Positions 24,973 through 33,145 of a stretch of DNA of 64,000 bases are shown in pieces (the stretch's first letter is position 1; each line of letters opens with the position of its first letter). The stretch is from Streptomyces triculaminicus. Lineage in GTDB: Bacteria; Actinomycetota; Actinomycetes; Streptomycetales; Streptomycetaceae. The notes beneath the pieces are model-generated. The model ran no database searches, was not told the origin of the DNA, and saw only the letters and a list, made by a program, of their open reading frames with translations. The position numbers and the translations under genes are program-made. Location of the stretch: positions 62,001 through 126,000 of the forward strand of contig NZ_JAFMOF010000001.1 in the NCBI RefSeq assembly GCF_017349075.1. The letters run 5' to 3'.

Positions 24973-25701
24973 ATGGAGCGCACCTTCACCGACCGGTACG
25001 CCTACGTCGACCGGCTCGACGAGCAGGCCCGTCGGCGACTGCTCGCGATGGGCACGGCCAGAACCTACGCGACCGGCGACGTGTTGCTCCACGAGAACGA
25101 CACCTCCCGCCACGTCCTCCTCGTCCATGAGGGCTACCTGAAGATCACCCTCTCCGCCGGCAACGGCCGCAGGATCCTGCTCGCCCTGCGGGGGCCCGGA
25201 AGCGTCGTCGGAGAACTCGCCGCCATCGACGGCCATCCTCGCCTGGCCCGGGTCACCGCCGCCGACGCGGTACGGGCGGCGACCATCCCCGCCGACGACT
25301 TCGTGCGCTACCTGCGGGACACTCCGGGCGCCGCCCTCGCCCTGCTGGGTACGGTCGCCGACCGGCTCCGCACCTCGGACCACCGACGCCTGGACGCGGC
25401 CGCCCACACCGTCCACCAGCGCCTGGCCCTGCTCCTGCTCGACCTCAGCCCCGGTCGCTCCGAGGCCTCCCCGGCCCGCCCGATCCCGCTGTCCCAGGCC
25501 GAACTCGCCGACCATCTCGGCACGTCCTTACGTTCCGTCGCCCGCGCCCTGGAACAGCTGCGTGCCGACGGCGCCGTGGCCACCCGGCGTCGCGGCATCA
25601 CGGTCCTGTCGTGTGACGCCCTCACCGATGCCGCATACGACGACGGCGGCCACCACAGACCGCCGCGCACATCCCGTCCGCGAACGCGCCACTTGTCGTA
25701 G
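24973..25701 (+). CDS. Crp/Fnr-family regulator beside the cyclase
   Basis: A 242-residue protein from ATG 24973. The cyclic-nucleotide-binding beta-roll covers about residues 10-120 (YATGDVLLHENDTSRHVLLV, GSVVGELAAIDGHPRLARVT). The C-terminal winged HTH is at about 165-225 (IPLSQAELADHLGTSLRSVA, RALEQLRADGAVATRRRGIT). The segment GELAAIDGHPRLARVTA occupies the phosphate-binding cassette position where CRP has GE-x(n)-RSA. It is divergent from the cyclase with 187 bases between starts, so the two may share control and the regulator may read the cyclase product. Codon 186 (25528-25530) is TTA. Confidence 0.9.
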   Translation: MERTFTDRYAYVDRLDEQARRRLLAMGTARTYATGDVLLHENDTSRHVLLVHEGYLKITLSAGNGRRILLALRGPGSVVGELAAIDGHPRLARVTAADAVRAATIPADDFVRYLRDTPGAALALLGTVADRLRTSDHRRLDAAAHTVHQRLALLLLDLSPGRSEASPARPIPLSQAELADHLGTSLRSVARALEQLRADGAVATRRRGITVLSCDALTDAAYDDGGHHRPPRTSRPRTRHLS

Positions 25702-25823
25702 TGGCCTCCGCCCCCTCACCGGCAGGCTGTGAATGCGCCGGTACCACGGCACCGCATCAACGGCGCACGTAACTCCGCGAACCACAGCCACAGGCCCTGC
25801 CTGTGCAGACGATGGAGGACATC

Positions 25824-26315
25824 ATGAAGCGCACCGGAAGGCAGCGTGCGGTTCTCGCGCTGGCAGCACTCGCCCTGGCGGGTTCCACGGCCGCCACCAC
25901 GGCCGCCACCGCTTCCGCCGCGCCTTCGGCGACCACGGCGGTCACCAGCACGACCGCAGCCCCGCCGAGAGCCTTTGACCTGTCCCTCCCCGCCGGGTCG
26001 TCGCTCTACCGCGGCGGCTACATGAAGGCGGGCAACACCAGGATCGAGCTCCAGAACGACGGAAACCTGGTGCTCTACTGCGGCAACGCGGGAATGTGGC
26101 AGGCGTCGAACGCCTGGCCCAACGGCTACCGGGCGACCATGCAGGACGACGGAAACTTCGTCGTCTACGACTCCAACAGCCGCGCCCTGTGGGCTTCGGG
26201 CACCGACGGCAACCCGGGTGCCTACCTCCAGGTCCAGAACGACGGCAACCTGGTCATCTACCGGCCCGGCGGGCAGCCGATCTGGAGCACCAACACCGGC
26301 GGCCGCTGCTCCTGA
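25824..26315 (+). CDS. Secreted bulb-type (B-type) mannose lectin
   Basis: A 163-residue secreted protein from ATG 25824 (GGAGG upstream). A signal peptide of about 32 residues ends in ATASA-AP. The mature part is a B-type lectin with three QxDGNxVxY sites: LQNDGNLVLY, MQDDGNFVVY and VQNDGNLVIY, the canonical mannose-binding repeats. A second, distinct B-lectin is found at 36040. Role unknown; bacterial family members can be carbohydrate-binding or bacteriocin-like. Confidence 0.9.
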   Translation: MKRTGRQRAVLALAALALAGSTAATTAATASAAPSATTAVTSTTAAPPRAFDLSLPAGSSLYRGGYMKAGNTRIELQNDGNLVLYCGNAGMWQASNAWPNGYRATMQDDGNFVVYDSNSRALWASGTDGNPGAYLQVQNDGNLVIYRPGGQPIWSTNTGGRCS

Positions 26316-26329
26316 GGCACACCATGACT

Positions 26330-26365
26330 GAGCGCCCTGCGCACGCGGGAGTGCGCAGGGCGCTC
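26330..26365. terminator. Hairpin after the lectin gene
   Basis: Perfect 15-bp inverted repeat (GAGCGCCCTGCGCAC at 26330-26344 and its complement at 26351-26365) with a 6-base loop, between the convergent lectin gene and the minus-strand gene at 26388. Confidence 0.75.
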
Positions 26366-26387
26366 GACGCCGGCGGCTGTGGAGCGC

Positions 26388-26885
26388 TCAGTCGTCGGCG
26401 ATCTGCAGGGCCAGCGCGAAGTGCTCACCGTTCGTTCCGGCGAGCAGGCTGTCGAACAGCGGGGTAAGCCCGTTCACGGCGCCGCATCCGGCGTCGTGGT
26501 TGGTCCACCAGCCGGCCTCCGGTCCGAGCAGGGACACCACACGGTCCGCCGCGGGCTCGGCGGTCTCGACGGGCAGATGCCGGTGGCCCGGCCAGACCAG
26601 GTCGACGCCCGCGACCAGGGCCAGGAACGCGGCGACCCCGTGCGTTTCCACCGGTTCCAGAGCGGCGCAGATCTCAGGAACGGACGGCGGGGCGTACCCG
26701 GGCAGAAAGCGCCGCCAGGCCTCGTCCGCCGCGACCACGGCCAGCAGTGTGCGGATCCGGGCCGCCAGCTCCGGCAGGTCGGGGTCCGGTTCGGTGAACC
26801 GCCCGGCCGCCACGTACACCCGCATCGGCGTGGACAGCTCCGCCATGCCGGCTTCCAGCTCGCTCAGGACCCTCATGGACGTCAC
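26388..26885 (-). CDS. Hypothetical protein
   Basis: A 165-residue protein starting at GTG 26885 (MTSMRVLSELEAGM) or at the ATG 26876. It is soluble, mainly helical, with no signal or membrane segment. A WRRFLPGYAPPSVPEICAAL stretch and a VVSLLGPEAGWWTNHDAGCG segment are visible, but I recognise no family. The codon pattern is normal for the genome, so I think it is real. Its stop lies just beyond the terminator shared with the lectin gene. Confidence 0.6.
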   Translation of the reverse strand: MTSMRVLSELEAGMAELSTPMRVYVAAGRFTEPDPDLPELAARIRTLLAVVAADEAWRRFLPGYAPPSVPEICAALEPVETHGVAAFLALVAGVDLVWPGHRHLPVETAEPAADRVVSLLGPEAGWWTNHDAGCGAVNGLTPLFDSLLAGTNGEHFALALQIADD

Positions 26886-26961
26886 AGCGGGATTCTGCCG
26901 TACTCCCCCGCTCGCTCCTCAACCCGCACCCGGGCCGACCAGCCGGCTGGGACGGGGCGAG

Positions 26962-27687
26962 TCATCGTCGTGGGGTGGGGTGGGCGGAGGTGGCGATCCG
27001 GCCCAGGAGAGTGGCAAGTCGCCGGGGCATGGAGAGGAACGGCGAGTGGCTGCTCGGCAGCCGGTGGACGGAATCGGCGCGCGTGGCGAGCTCGCGTTGC
27101 CGGGACGGTTCGAGCGCCTGGTCGCGGTCGCAGACGACGTAGCTGGAGGGCACGGTGCGCCATCCTGCCGTGGTGACCCGCTCCGTGAAGGACCGGACGC
27201 TCTGCGGGCGCAGCCGGGCCACGGCGCGGTCGGCATCGGCCTCAGGCACGTCGTCGAAGAGTATCCGCCGGGCGTCCTCGTACGGCGGGGCGTGGCCCGT
27301 GCCGTCGTCCGGCACGGGCGTTCCGAGGAACGTGAACATGCTCTCGCCCGCATCCAGTGGGAAACCGGCGAGGTACACCGCCCCTACCACGTTCGCGGCA
27401 TCCGCGATGGCTTCCGTGGTGGGGACGCCGCCGTAGGAGTGGGCGATCACCACCACCGGGCCGTCGATGCGCCGGAGGCTGTCCCGGATGGCGTCCGCGT
27501 CGTCCAGCATGCCCACCGGGCGGGCGCCGTCGTGCCGGCCGGCCGGCGGATTGGCGCTGGGCAGATCGACGGCGTGGGATCGCCAACCGTCGGCGTCGAG
27601 CGCGGCGCGTACGGGGTCCCAGCACCAGGCTCCGTGCCAGGCTCCGTGGACCAGCAGGAAGGTCGGTCGGTCGGTGTCGGCGTTCAT
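26962..27687 (-). CDS. Alpha/beta hydrolase (esterase / hydroxynitrile-lyase-like)
   Basis: A 241-residue alpha/beta hydrolase from ATG 27687. Motifs: FLLVHGAWHGAWCWDPVRAA (oxyanion HGAWHG), IAHSYGGVPTTE with the nucleophile Ser in GHSxG-like HSYGG, an acidic residue in YVVCDRDQALE and the catalytic His in LPSSHSPFLS. The subfamily includes EstC-type esterases and plant-like salicylate-methylesterases. No secretion signal is present. It is a single gene, and the substrate is unknown. Confidence 0.88.
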   Translation of the reverse strand: MNADTDRPTFLLVHGAWHGAWCWDPVRAALDADGWRSHAVDLPSANPPAGRHDGARPVGMLDDADAIRDSLRRIDGPVVVIAHSYGGVPTTEAIADAANVVGAVYLAGFPLDAGESMFTFLGTPVPDDGTGHAPPYEDARRILFDDVPEADADRAVARLRPQSVRSFTERVTTAGWRTVPSSYVVCDRDQALEPSRQRELATRADSVHRLPSSHSPFLSMPRRLATLLGRIATSAHPTPRR

Positions 27688-27719
27688 GCGCGGTACCTCC
27701 GTTGTCCGAGCTGTGGAGA

Positions 27720-27771
27720 TGAGCGGAGCGACAGGCAGGGTCGTACGTCCCGCCGCCCACCGCTCCGCTCA
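27720..27771 (-). terminator. Inverted repeat upstream of the hydrolase gene
   Basis: TGAGCGGAGCG (27720-27730) and its exact complement at 27761-27771 could form an 11-bp stem with a 30-base loop just after the SapA-like gene (minus strand). A loose terminator or a regulatory stem for the hydrolase gene are both possible. Confidence 0.4.
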
Positions 27772-27809
27772 CCGGCCCGGTTCCGGGTCGGCGGGCCTGC
27801 CGTCCCGGT

Positions 27810-28259
27810 CTACGCCAGGGTGCCGCAGTTTGTCTTGTAACGGGCCACGGCATAGCCGTCGATCTCGCCGCCCCAGTCGACGCACGTGCCCTTGGCGTTC
27901 AGGTGGACCGGCCCCGAGTACGAGGTGAAGAAGCCGTACTGTTCCTGCTTCGACTTCAGTTCCTTGTTGCGCTGGAGCCAGGAGCCCACCCACAGCGGTG
28001 AGCCGCTCGAGCTGTTCCGCTTGGTGACCACACAGTTCTTGCCGGTGGCGGCGTTGTAGGCCAGGAAAACCGTCCCACGGCCCGGGATCGGGATCTGGTT
28101 GACCTGCGTGTATCCGGAGCCGCACTCCCGGTTGTACGCGGCGTCGGCGCGGGCGGGAGCGGCGACGGACGTCCCGGCGCCCGCCACCAGCGTGGTGACG
28201 GTCGTGGCGGCGGCGAGCAGCGCAGCTCCCGCAACGCGGGTACGTACAGCACGTTTCAC
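27810..28259 (-). CDS. SapA-like spore-associated secreted protein
   Basis: A 149-residue secreted protein from GTG 28259 (GGAGG seven bases upstream). The signal peptide (VKRAVRTRVAGAALLAAATT and on) ends near SVAAPARA. The mature part resembles Streptomyces spore-associated protein A: NRECGSGYTQVNQIPIPGRG, VFLAYNAATGKNCVVTKRN, SYSGPVHLNAKGTCVDWGGE and a final Cys. The even cysteines imply disulfides. SapA is exported and found with spore coats; the molecular function is unknown. Confidence 0.85.
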   Translation of the reverse strand: MKRAVRTRVAGAALLAAATTVTTLVAGAGTSVAAPARADAAYNRECGSGYTQVNQIPIPGRGTVFLAYNAATGKNCVVTKRNSSSGSPLWVGSWLQRNKELKSKQEQYGFFTSYSGPVHLNAKGTCVDWGGEIDGYAVARYKTNCGTLA

Positions 28260-28558
28260 TGTGTCCTCCGTGGAAGTCGCATGGTGCCGGTTGATGGACG
28301 TACGCGGGACGGCCGTCTCCGTGCCCACAAAGACTCTCCACACCCCAAAGGGGGTTGCACGCCCCCTCACCCCCACAATTCAGAACCAGCCACACGCCAC
28401 ACGGCGGCGCGCGCCCCGCTCCCCCACGTCTTCCTGCCCGGGCCTCCGCATGCACCCATCCGGCCAGGCTGGTTTCCCGCTTGTGAAGTCCGCGACCGGG
28501 CGAGAACGCTGTTGGCCCTCACCAGTGGCATATTCACCGCCTTCAGGAGGGAACAACC

Positions 28559-29608
28559 ATGCCCTTCAGACACACCCCCAGACGCACCGTCAGACACACC
28601 GCCGTCGGCGCGCTCGTCACGTGCCTCGTGCTCATAGCCGCGCCCACGGCCCCGGCCGCGACCGCCGCCCCGGCCCTACCGCCCGGCTGCACCAGCGGCG
28701 ACCTGCCGGCCGGCGGCGTCCACATCGTGTGCACGGAGGGGCTCCGTTCCTCCGACGGGCCCCTCAACGGCACCGACAAGGCGGACATCATCGAGGTCAG
28801 GGGCGGCGACGCCGTCAGCGGCCACCTGTCCGGCGTGGTCAACGGCCTCGGCGGGGACGACGTCATCGTCGTCGACAAGATCCTCGCCGGTGGCAGCGGA
28901 GGGGACATCCGTGGACTCGTCGATGGTGGTGACGGCGACGACGAGATCACCGTGACCGACAAGGACAAGTGGAGCGTCCAGGGCACCGTCTACGGCGGCG
29001 CGGGCAACGACACCCTCACCACCGGCGACGTGTCCTACCGGGGGCACATCAACGGCGGCGCCGGGGCCGACGTGATCACCACCGGCGCCGTGACCGGCAC
29101 CAGCATCGACGGCGGCGACGGGAACGACACCCTCCGCCTCGCCTCCTTCCGCGTCACCGCGCTGGACAGGACGAGCAGGCTCGACGGCGGACCCGGCGAC
29201 GACACCATCACGGTCGGGGAACTCGGCGGCCCGCTCCATGGCGGCCCCGGTGACGACAAGATCACCGTGGAGAGGACCTCGCGGCTGTCGTCCCGCCTGC
29301 CCACCCCCGTCACCGTCGACGGCGACGAAGGCAACGACGTCATCCGCGCCGGGGCCATCGGCACCGACTCCGAAGCGCGCCCCGTCTACCTCCGAGGGGG
29401 CGCCGGAGCCGACCTCATCGAGGCGCCGTCCATCGGACAGGCCGCATACGTCACGGCCTTGGGGGACGACGACGATGACGTCATCCAGGGGCCCGGCGGC
29501 ACGGCAGTCGTCGTCGGCGAATACGGAACCGTCGACGGCGGGCGTGGCGACAACCTCTGCCGCATCGACCATCGCGCGGGCGGCACGGTCGCCAACTGCC
29601 GGGCGTAG
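28559..29608 (+). CDS. Secreted RTX-like (hemolysin-type calcium-binding repeat) protein
   Basis: A 349-residue protein from ATG 28559 with GGAGG upstream. The signal peptide ends about residue 36 (APAATAAPA). The mature protein is made of Gly/Asp repeats near the GGxGxDxI consensus: GGAGNDTL, GGAGADVI, GGDGNDTL, GGPGDDTI, GGPGDDKI, GDEGNDVI and GGAGADLI. They are more widely spaced than in classical RTX toxins. No catalytic domain is visible. Probably an extracellular calcium-binding, self-folding beta-roll of unknown role. Confidence 0.85.
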   Translation: MPFRHTPRRTVRHTAVGALVTCLVLIAAPTAPAATAAPALPPGCTSGDLPAGGVHIVCTEGLRSSDGPLNGTDKADIIEVRGGDAVSGHLSGVVNGLGGDDVIVVDKILAGGSGGDIRGLVDGGDGDDEITVTDKDKWSVQGTVYGGAGNDTLTTGDVSYRGHINGGAGADVITTGAVTGTSIDGGDGNDTLRLASFRVTALDRTSRLDGGPGDDTITVGELGGPLHGGPGDDKITVERTSRLSSRLPTPVTVDGDEGNDVIRAGAIGTDSEARPVYLRGGAGADLIEAPSIGQAAYVTALGDDDDDVIQGPGGTAVVVGEYGTVDGGRGDNLCRIDHRAGGTVANCRA

Positions 29609-29871
29609 GCCGACGCCCGGCCCGGGACGCCTCAGGCGACGACACAGCCGTCAGCGGCCCAGTCGCGCTGCACATCGGCGGCACGGTGCGGCGTAGGTGT
29701 GGCTCTGAGGGGCATCCCCGCCGCACCTCCGGCACGGACTGTCACCGATTGGTCATGGACATGTCTCGAAACGGCTTTAGGGACCTTTTCAAGATCATCT
29801 GCTGGTAGTTTTCCGTCTCGTCGGGTCCAAGATCATTGGCACTCGGCTGGACCATCTTTGAGGAGTAACAA

Positions 29872-30183
29872 GTGAATTCGGTAATTCGGGGGAAGAGCGC
29901 GGGCAAGCGTGCCGCTGCCGTGGCGGGCCTGCTGGTCGCCGCCACGCTCGGCGGCGCGGCTCTGGCGGCGCCGGCGTACGCCGACGACGTCTACGGCCAC
30001 TGCACGGGCGAGGGCGTGCGCATCCGCGCCGCCGCGAGCACGTCCAGCTCGGTCGTCGGCCTGTGCTACAGCGACCACCGCCTGGCACACCGTGACGTCT
30101 CGGGCGACGGTAACTGGGACAAGGTCTACGACGTGAACACCGGCGTGTCCGGCTGGATCTCGCACGGTTACTGGAGCTGGTAG
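29872..30183 (+). CDS. Small secreted SH3-like protein
   Basis: A 103-residue protein from GTG 29872 (GGAG upstream). The signal peptide ends at about residue 38 (AAPAYA-DD). The mature part is a single bacterial SH3-like fold: GEGVRIRAAASTSSSVVGLC, then SGDGNWDKVYDVNTGVSGWI and a terminal SHGYWSW. The 110 bases upstream are AT-richer than average. Secreted single-SH3 proteins are common in Streptomyces; the function is unknown. Confidence 0.85.
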   Translation: MNSVIRGKSAGKRAAAVAGLLVAATLGGAALAAPAYADDVYGHCTGEGVRIRAAASTSSSVVGLCYSDHRLAHRDVSGDGNWDKVYDVNTGVSGWISHGYWSW

Positions 30184-30191
30184 ACAGCAGC

Positions 30192-30230
30192 AGGGGGCCG
30201 CGGGGTTCTCACCCCGCGGCCCCCTGGGCT
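30192..30230 (+). terminator. Rho-independent-like terminator after the SH3 gene
   Basis: GGGGGCCGCGGGG, a short TTCTCA loop and CCCCGCGGCCCCC form a perfect 13-bp stem, followed by a T-rich tail (TGGGCTTTCTTCT). Confidence 0.85.
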
Positions 30231-30319
30231 TTCTTCTCGGGCGAGGCCCCTCGGCCGTGCCACTCGATTCCGAGCTCGCTAAGGGCGATCCGCCGCGCGT
30301 CCCGCCGTGCCCGGTGGAC

Positions 30320-30703
30320 TCAGTGGAGGCAGAGGCAGAACGGATGGCCGGCCGGGTCCGCGTAGACCCGCCAGTTGGCCCCCGGGCGGAGCTGGTCCGT
30401 CCGCTCCAGCACGGTCGCGCCGAGGGCGAGCGCCCGCTTCTCCTCCCCGTCGAGGTCGTCCACGTCGAAGTCCAGGTGGAGCTGCTGCGGGTACCGCTGG
30501 CCGGGCCATTCCGGCGGCTGGTAGCCGTCCACCCGCTGGCAGGCCAGCGGCGTTCCCTCGAACCCGTGCACCTCGACCCAGTCGGGGTCCTCCGGCTCCG
30601 CAACCACCCGGCCGCCGAGCAGCTCCGCGTAGAACGCCGCGAGCCGTACCGGATCGGCGCAGTCCAGCGCGATCGCCTGCAGCTTTCGAATCACTTCCGA
30701 CAC
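30320..30703 (-). CDS. VOC-family (glyoxalase-like) protein
   Basis: A 127-residue protein. GTG 30703 (VSEVIRKLQAIALDCADPVR) is favoured by AGGAG nine bases upstream. The VOC pattern is complete: DPVRLAAFYAELLGG, WVEVHGFEGTPLACQRV, QQLHLDFDVDDLDGEEKRAL and VYADPAGHPFCLCLH, with His and Glu positions of the metal centre plausible. Catalytic type unknown; small members often bind drugs or metals. Confidence 0.85.
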   Translation of the reverse strand: MSEVIRKLQAIALDCADPVRLAAFYAELLGGRVVAEPEDPDWVEVHGFEGTPLACQRVDGYQPPEWPGQRYPQQLHLDFDVDDLDGEEKRALALGATVLERTDQLRPGANWRVYADPAGHPFCLCLH

Positions 30704-30872
30704 CCCTCGCTCCTCGGCCGCTTCCACAACTCCCCCGTACGGGAAGGGTCGTACCCGCCGCCGCGGCGGGCATGCAGGGCGGTCCGCCGGTGCGCGGGGC
30801 TGGTCATTGTCGCGGAAGATTGATGACTCGTAAGTTTGTGCCATCGAAGTTTGAGCGGCCTGCTCGGAGGGG

Positions 30873-31352
30873 GTGACGGTGGACAGCCCACACGTCGCCT
30901 TCCGTTTGGAGAGGGGCGTCACGGGGTTCCGTGACCGAAGAGATCCGCCGGTGCCGCGTACCGATCCCAAGGCGTGCCGTGCCGCCTGGTACGCCGCATC
31001 CCGAGCAGCCCGTGGGCGGGTTGAGGACTTCGCGGAGCGCGAGTACCCCCAGAACTTCCACAGCGCCACGATCAGCAATCGTGACGGCCCGCACATCGCG
31101 TTGTTCCACGCCCACTATCCGCTGATCGCCTTCGTCGGTGACCGGCAGTACTGGTACACCGACGAATTCCAGGCTCCCCCTGCCTGGGCCCCTGCCCTCA
31201 GCGACTTCGGCTTCGCCGTCCTGGGCGCAACGCAGCTGTTGTCCCCGCTGGCAGAGTCGGACGCCTCTGCTCTGTCCGCCGCGGAGTGGAGGCAGATCAA
31301 GCACTGGCGACCAGCGACGCTTGGCGCAGCGCTCTTCAACTCGTGGGACTGA
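30873..31352 (+). CDS. Hypothetical protein
   Basis: About 159 residues from GTG 30873 or GTG 30879 (the latter has GGAGG eight bases upstream). It reads AAWYAASRAARGRVEDFAER, HSATISNRDGPHIALFHAHY and FGFAVLGATQLLSPLAESDA. It is soluble, with no signal peptide. Similar proteins occur in Streptomyces as I recall, but I know no family name. The C-terminal 20 codons overlap the converging lectin remnant. Confidence 0.6.
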   Translation: MTVDSPHVAFRLERGVTGFRDRRDPPVPRTDPKACRAAWYAASRAARGRVEDFAEREYPQNFHSATISNRDGPHIALFHAHYPLIAFVGDRQYWYTDEFQAPPAWAPALSDFGFAVLGATQLLSPLAESDASALSAAEWRQIKHWRPATLGAALFNSWD

Positions 31353-31612
31353 TGGCTACGTCCTGCAGGCCACTGGCCGGCGGGTGATGGCCCGGACTCT
31401 GCTGGACGATGGCGGTGTCCTGGATGGCACCGCCCCGCACGTCCAGGCATTTGCCGGTGCCGGTGTTCGCCCATCTGCTGCGCGTCGCCGTCGCCGCGAC
31501 GGATGAGGTGTTCGGGTCGGCCTGTGCAGGGGTGGACACCCAGCGTCGCCACGGAGAGCACCGCGCCGGCGGCGACGCCGGTGCGAAGGGCTAACGCGCG
31601 CAGGGATGCCAT
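31336..31612 (-). pseudogene. Secreted ricin-type lectin remnant, frameshifted and truncated
   Basis: From ATG 31612 the frame gives a signal-peptide-like MASLRALALRTGVAAGAVLS. One frame later comes VSTPAQADPNTSSVAATATR followed by WANTGTGKCLDVRGGA and IQDTAIVQQSPGH, the start of a ricin-B (QxW) lectin domain. Deleting one C at 31539-31541 joins them with a good cleavage site (AQA-DP). The domain stops after about 35 residues instead of 120, ending QDVAISPTS. A TTA codon is present in the signal peptide. It is a decayed gene overlapping the end of its neighbour. Confidence 0.7.
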
Positions 31613-31692
31613 GAAAGGGTTCCCCTCAAGAGTGACGGTCTGCCGAAGCAGGGCTTGGCCGCAGGCTAGAGCGCACCGTTCCCGGTTGCACC

Positions 31693-32430
31693 TCAGGCTT
31701 GCACGGTGGGTCGGACGACGATCTCGCTGACGTCGACACCGTCGGGCTGCTCGATCGCATAACCGATGGCGGAGGCGACAGCGGAGGGCGGCATGGCGAT
31801 CTCGTCGCGGTACCGGACGGCTGCCGCCGCCGCTTCGGGGCTTCCCCCCTTGCCCACGCCTTCCGTGTTGGTGAAACCGGGCGAGACGAGGGTGACCCGC
31901 AGGTCGGGGCCCGACTCCTGCCGCAGGCCCTCGGTCAGCACCTTCACCGCGGTCTTGGTGGCCGCATAGACGGCCTGGGGGGACTTCACGACGTAGGCCG
32001 CGGTGGAGGCGACGTTGACGAACTGCCCGGAGTGCTGCCGCCGGAAGATGGGCAGCGCTGCCCCGATACCGTTGAGCAGGCCCGTGATGTGGGTGGCGAC
32101 CATGGCGTCCCAGTCGTCCTGGCGCAGTTCGTCGAACGGCGAGATCGCCATCGTGCCCGCGTTGGAGACCAGGACATCGAGCCGGCCGAAGTGGTCGACC
32201 GCCGTGTCCGCCAGGCGCTTGAGGTCCTCGCGGCGCGTCACGTCGACGACGGCCCCGACAGCCGAGCCGCCCTGCGCCGTGATCCGGTCCACCACCGCGT
32301 TCAGCCGGTCCTCTCGCCGGGCTCCGAGCACCAAGCAGGCCCCGCGTTCGGCGAGGTAGATCGCCGTCGCCTCTCCGATGCCGCTGCTGGCGCCCGTAAT
32401 CGCGACGACCTTGCCCTCGATACCTGACAT
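31693..32430 (-). CDS. SDR oxidoreductase divergent from TetR gene
   Basis: A 245-residue classical SDR from ATG 32430 (AAAGGAAG upstream). Motifs: VVAITGASSGIGEATAIYLA, VSNAGTMAISPFDELRQDDW, FVNVASTAAYVV and catalytic YAATKTAV. The C-terminal VSEIVVRPTVQA is usual for YdfG / serine-dehydrogenase-like SDRs. It is divergent from a TetR gene across an operator region and is probably repressed by it. Confidence 0.88.
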   Translation of the reverse strand: MSGIEGKVVAITGASSGIGEATAIYLAERGACLVLGARREDRLNAVVDRITAQGGSAVGAVVDVTRREDLKRLADTAVDHFGRLDVLVSNAGTMAISPFDELRQDDWDAMVATHITGLLNGIGAALPIFRRQHSGQFVNVASTAAYVVKSPQAVYAATKTAVKVLTEGLRQESGPDLRVTLVSPGFTNTEGVGKGGSPEAAAAAVRYRDEIAMPPSAVASAIGYAIEQPDGVDVSEIVVRPTVQA

Positions 32431-32483
32431 GACCAACTTCCTTTCATGGGCTGTGCGCAGGTCGGCGCGTTGACCTACAGTAG

Positions 32484-32530
32484 AAGTGGGGGCGCCTCCA
32501 CTTAGAGTAGATCAAGTGGAGGCGCCTTCC
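32484..32530. promoter_or_regulatory. Two operator copies between SDR and TetR genes
   Basis: AAGTGGGGGCGCCTCCACTT (32484-32503) is a 20-bp palindrome with one mismatched pair. At 32514-32530 AAGTGGAGGCGCCTTCC repeats its left half and is palindromic in its core (GGNGGCGCCNTCC). AGTAGA precedes both copies. A TetR dimer could bind each site and shut off both divergent promoters. Confidence 0.65.
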
Positions 32531-32572
32531 GATCAGCAAGTCGGAGAGCCTGAGAGGGGATGGCAAGCGCTG

Positions 32573-33145
32573 ATGGTCGACGGAGCGCAACGACCGTTGC
32601 GAGCTGACGCGCGGCGTAACCGGGAGAAGATCCTCACGGCTGCGGTGCGCGTATTCGCGTCGGAGGGGCTCGACGCTCACTTGGAGCGCATCGCCAAAGA
32701 GGCGGGGGTGGGCAGTGCCACGCTGTACCGCAACTTCCCCACCCGCGAAGCACTGGTCGAGGCGGTCTACCGCAACGAGGTGGCCCAGCTGTGCGACGCG
32801 GCCCCCGCCCTGCTGGCAGCGAAACCGCCCCTTGAGGCCTTGCGCGCCTGGACCCGCCTCTTCCTGGACTACGTGACGGCCAAGTACGGCATGATCGACG
32901 CCCTGCGCGCCATTGCCGCGGCAGGAAGCAACCCCTACGGTCACAGCCGGGAAATGATCCGGGCCGCCCTGACCACCCTCATGGACGCGTGCGCGGCCGC
33001 CGGGACGATCCGCACCGACATCAGCCCCACCGATATCGGAGCCGCCCTGGAAGGCATCGCCCTGACCTCGGCGAGCCCCGAACGACGACAGCAAGCAGAG
33101 CGCCTGCTCGACCTCACCCTGGACGGCCTGAAGACCCGTCCATGA
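32573..33145 (+). CDS. TetR-family repressor
   Basis: About 190 residues from ATG 32573 (MVDGAQRPLRADARRNREKI). Longer frames exist (GTG 32516) but would start inside the operator. The HTH is complete: ILTAAVRVFASEGLDAHLER, IAKEAGVGSATLYRNFPTRE, ALVEAVYRNEV. The ligand domain has the RTDISPTDIGAALEGIALTS segment common in AcrR-type members. It likely represses itself and the divergent SDR. Confidence 0.88.
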   Translation: MVDGAQRPLRADARRNREKILTAAVRVFASEGLDAHLERIAKEAGVGSATLYRNFPTREALVEAVYRNEVAQLCDAAPALLAAKPPLEALRAWTRLFLDYVTAKYGMIDALRAIAAAGSNPYGHSREMIRAALTTLMDACAAAGTIRTDISPTDIGAALEGIALTSASPERRQQAERLLDLTLDGLKTRP

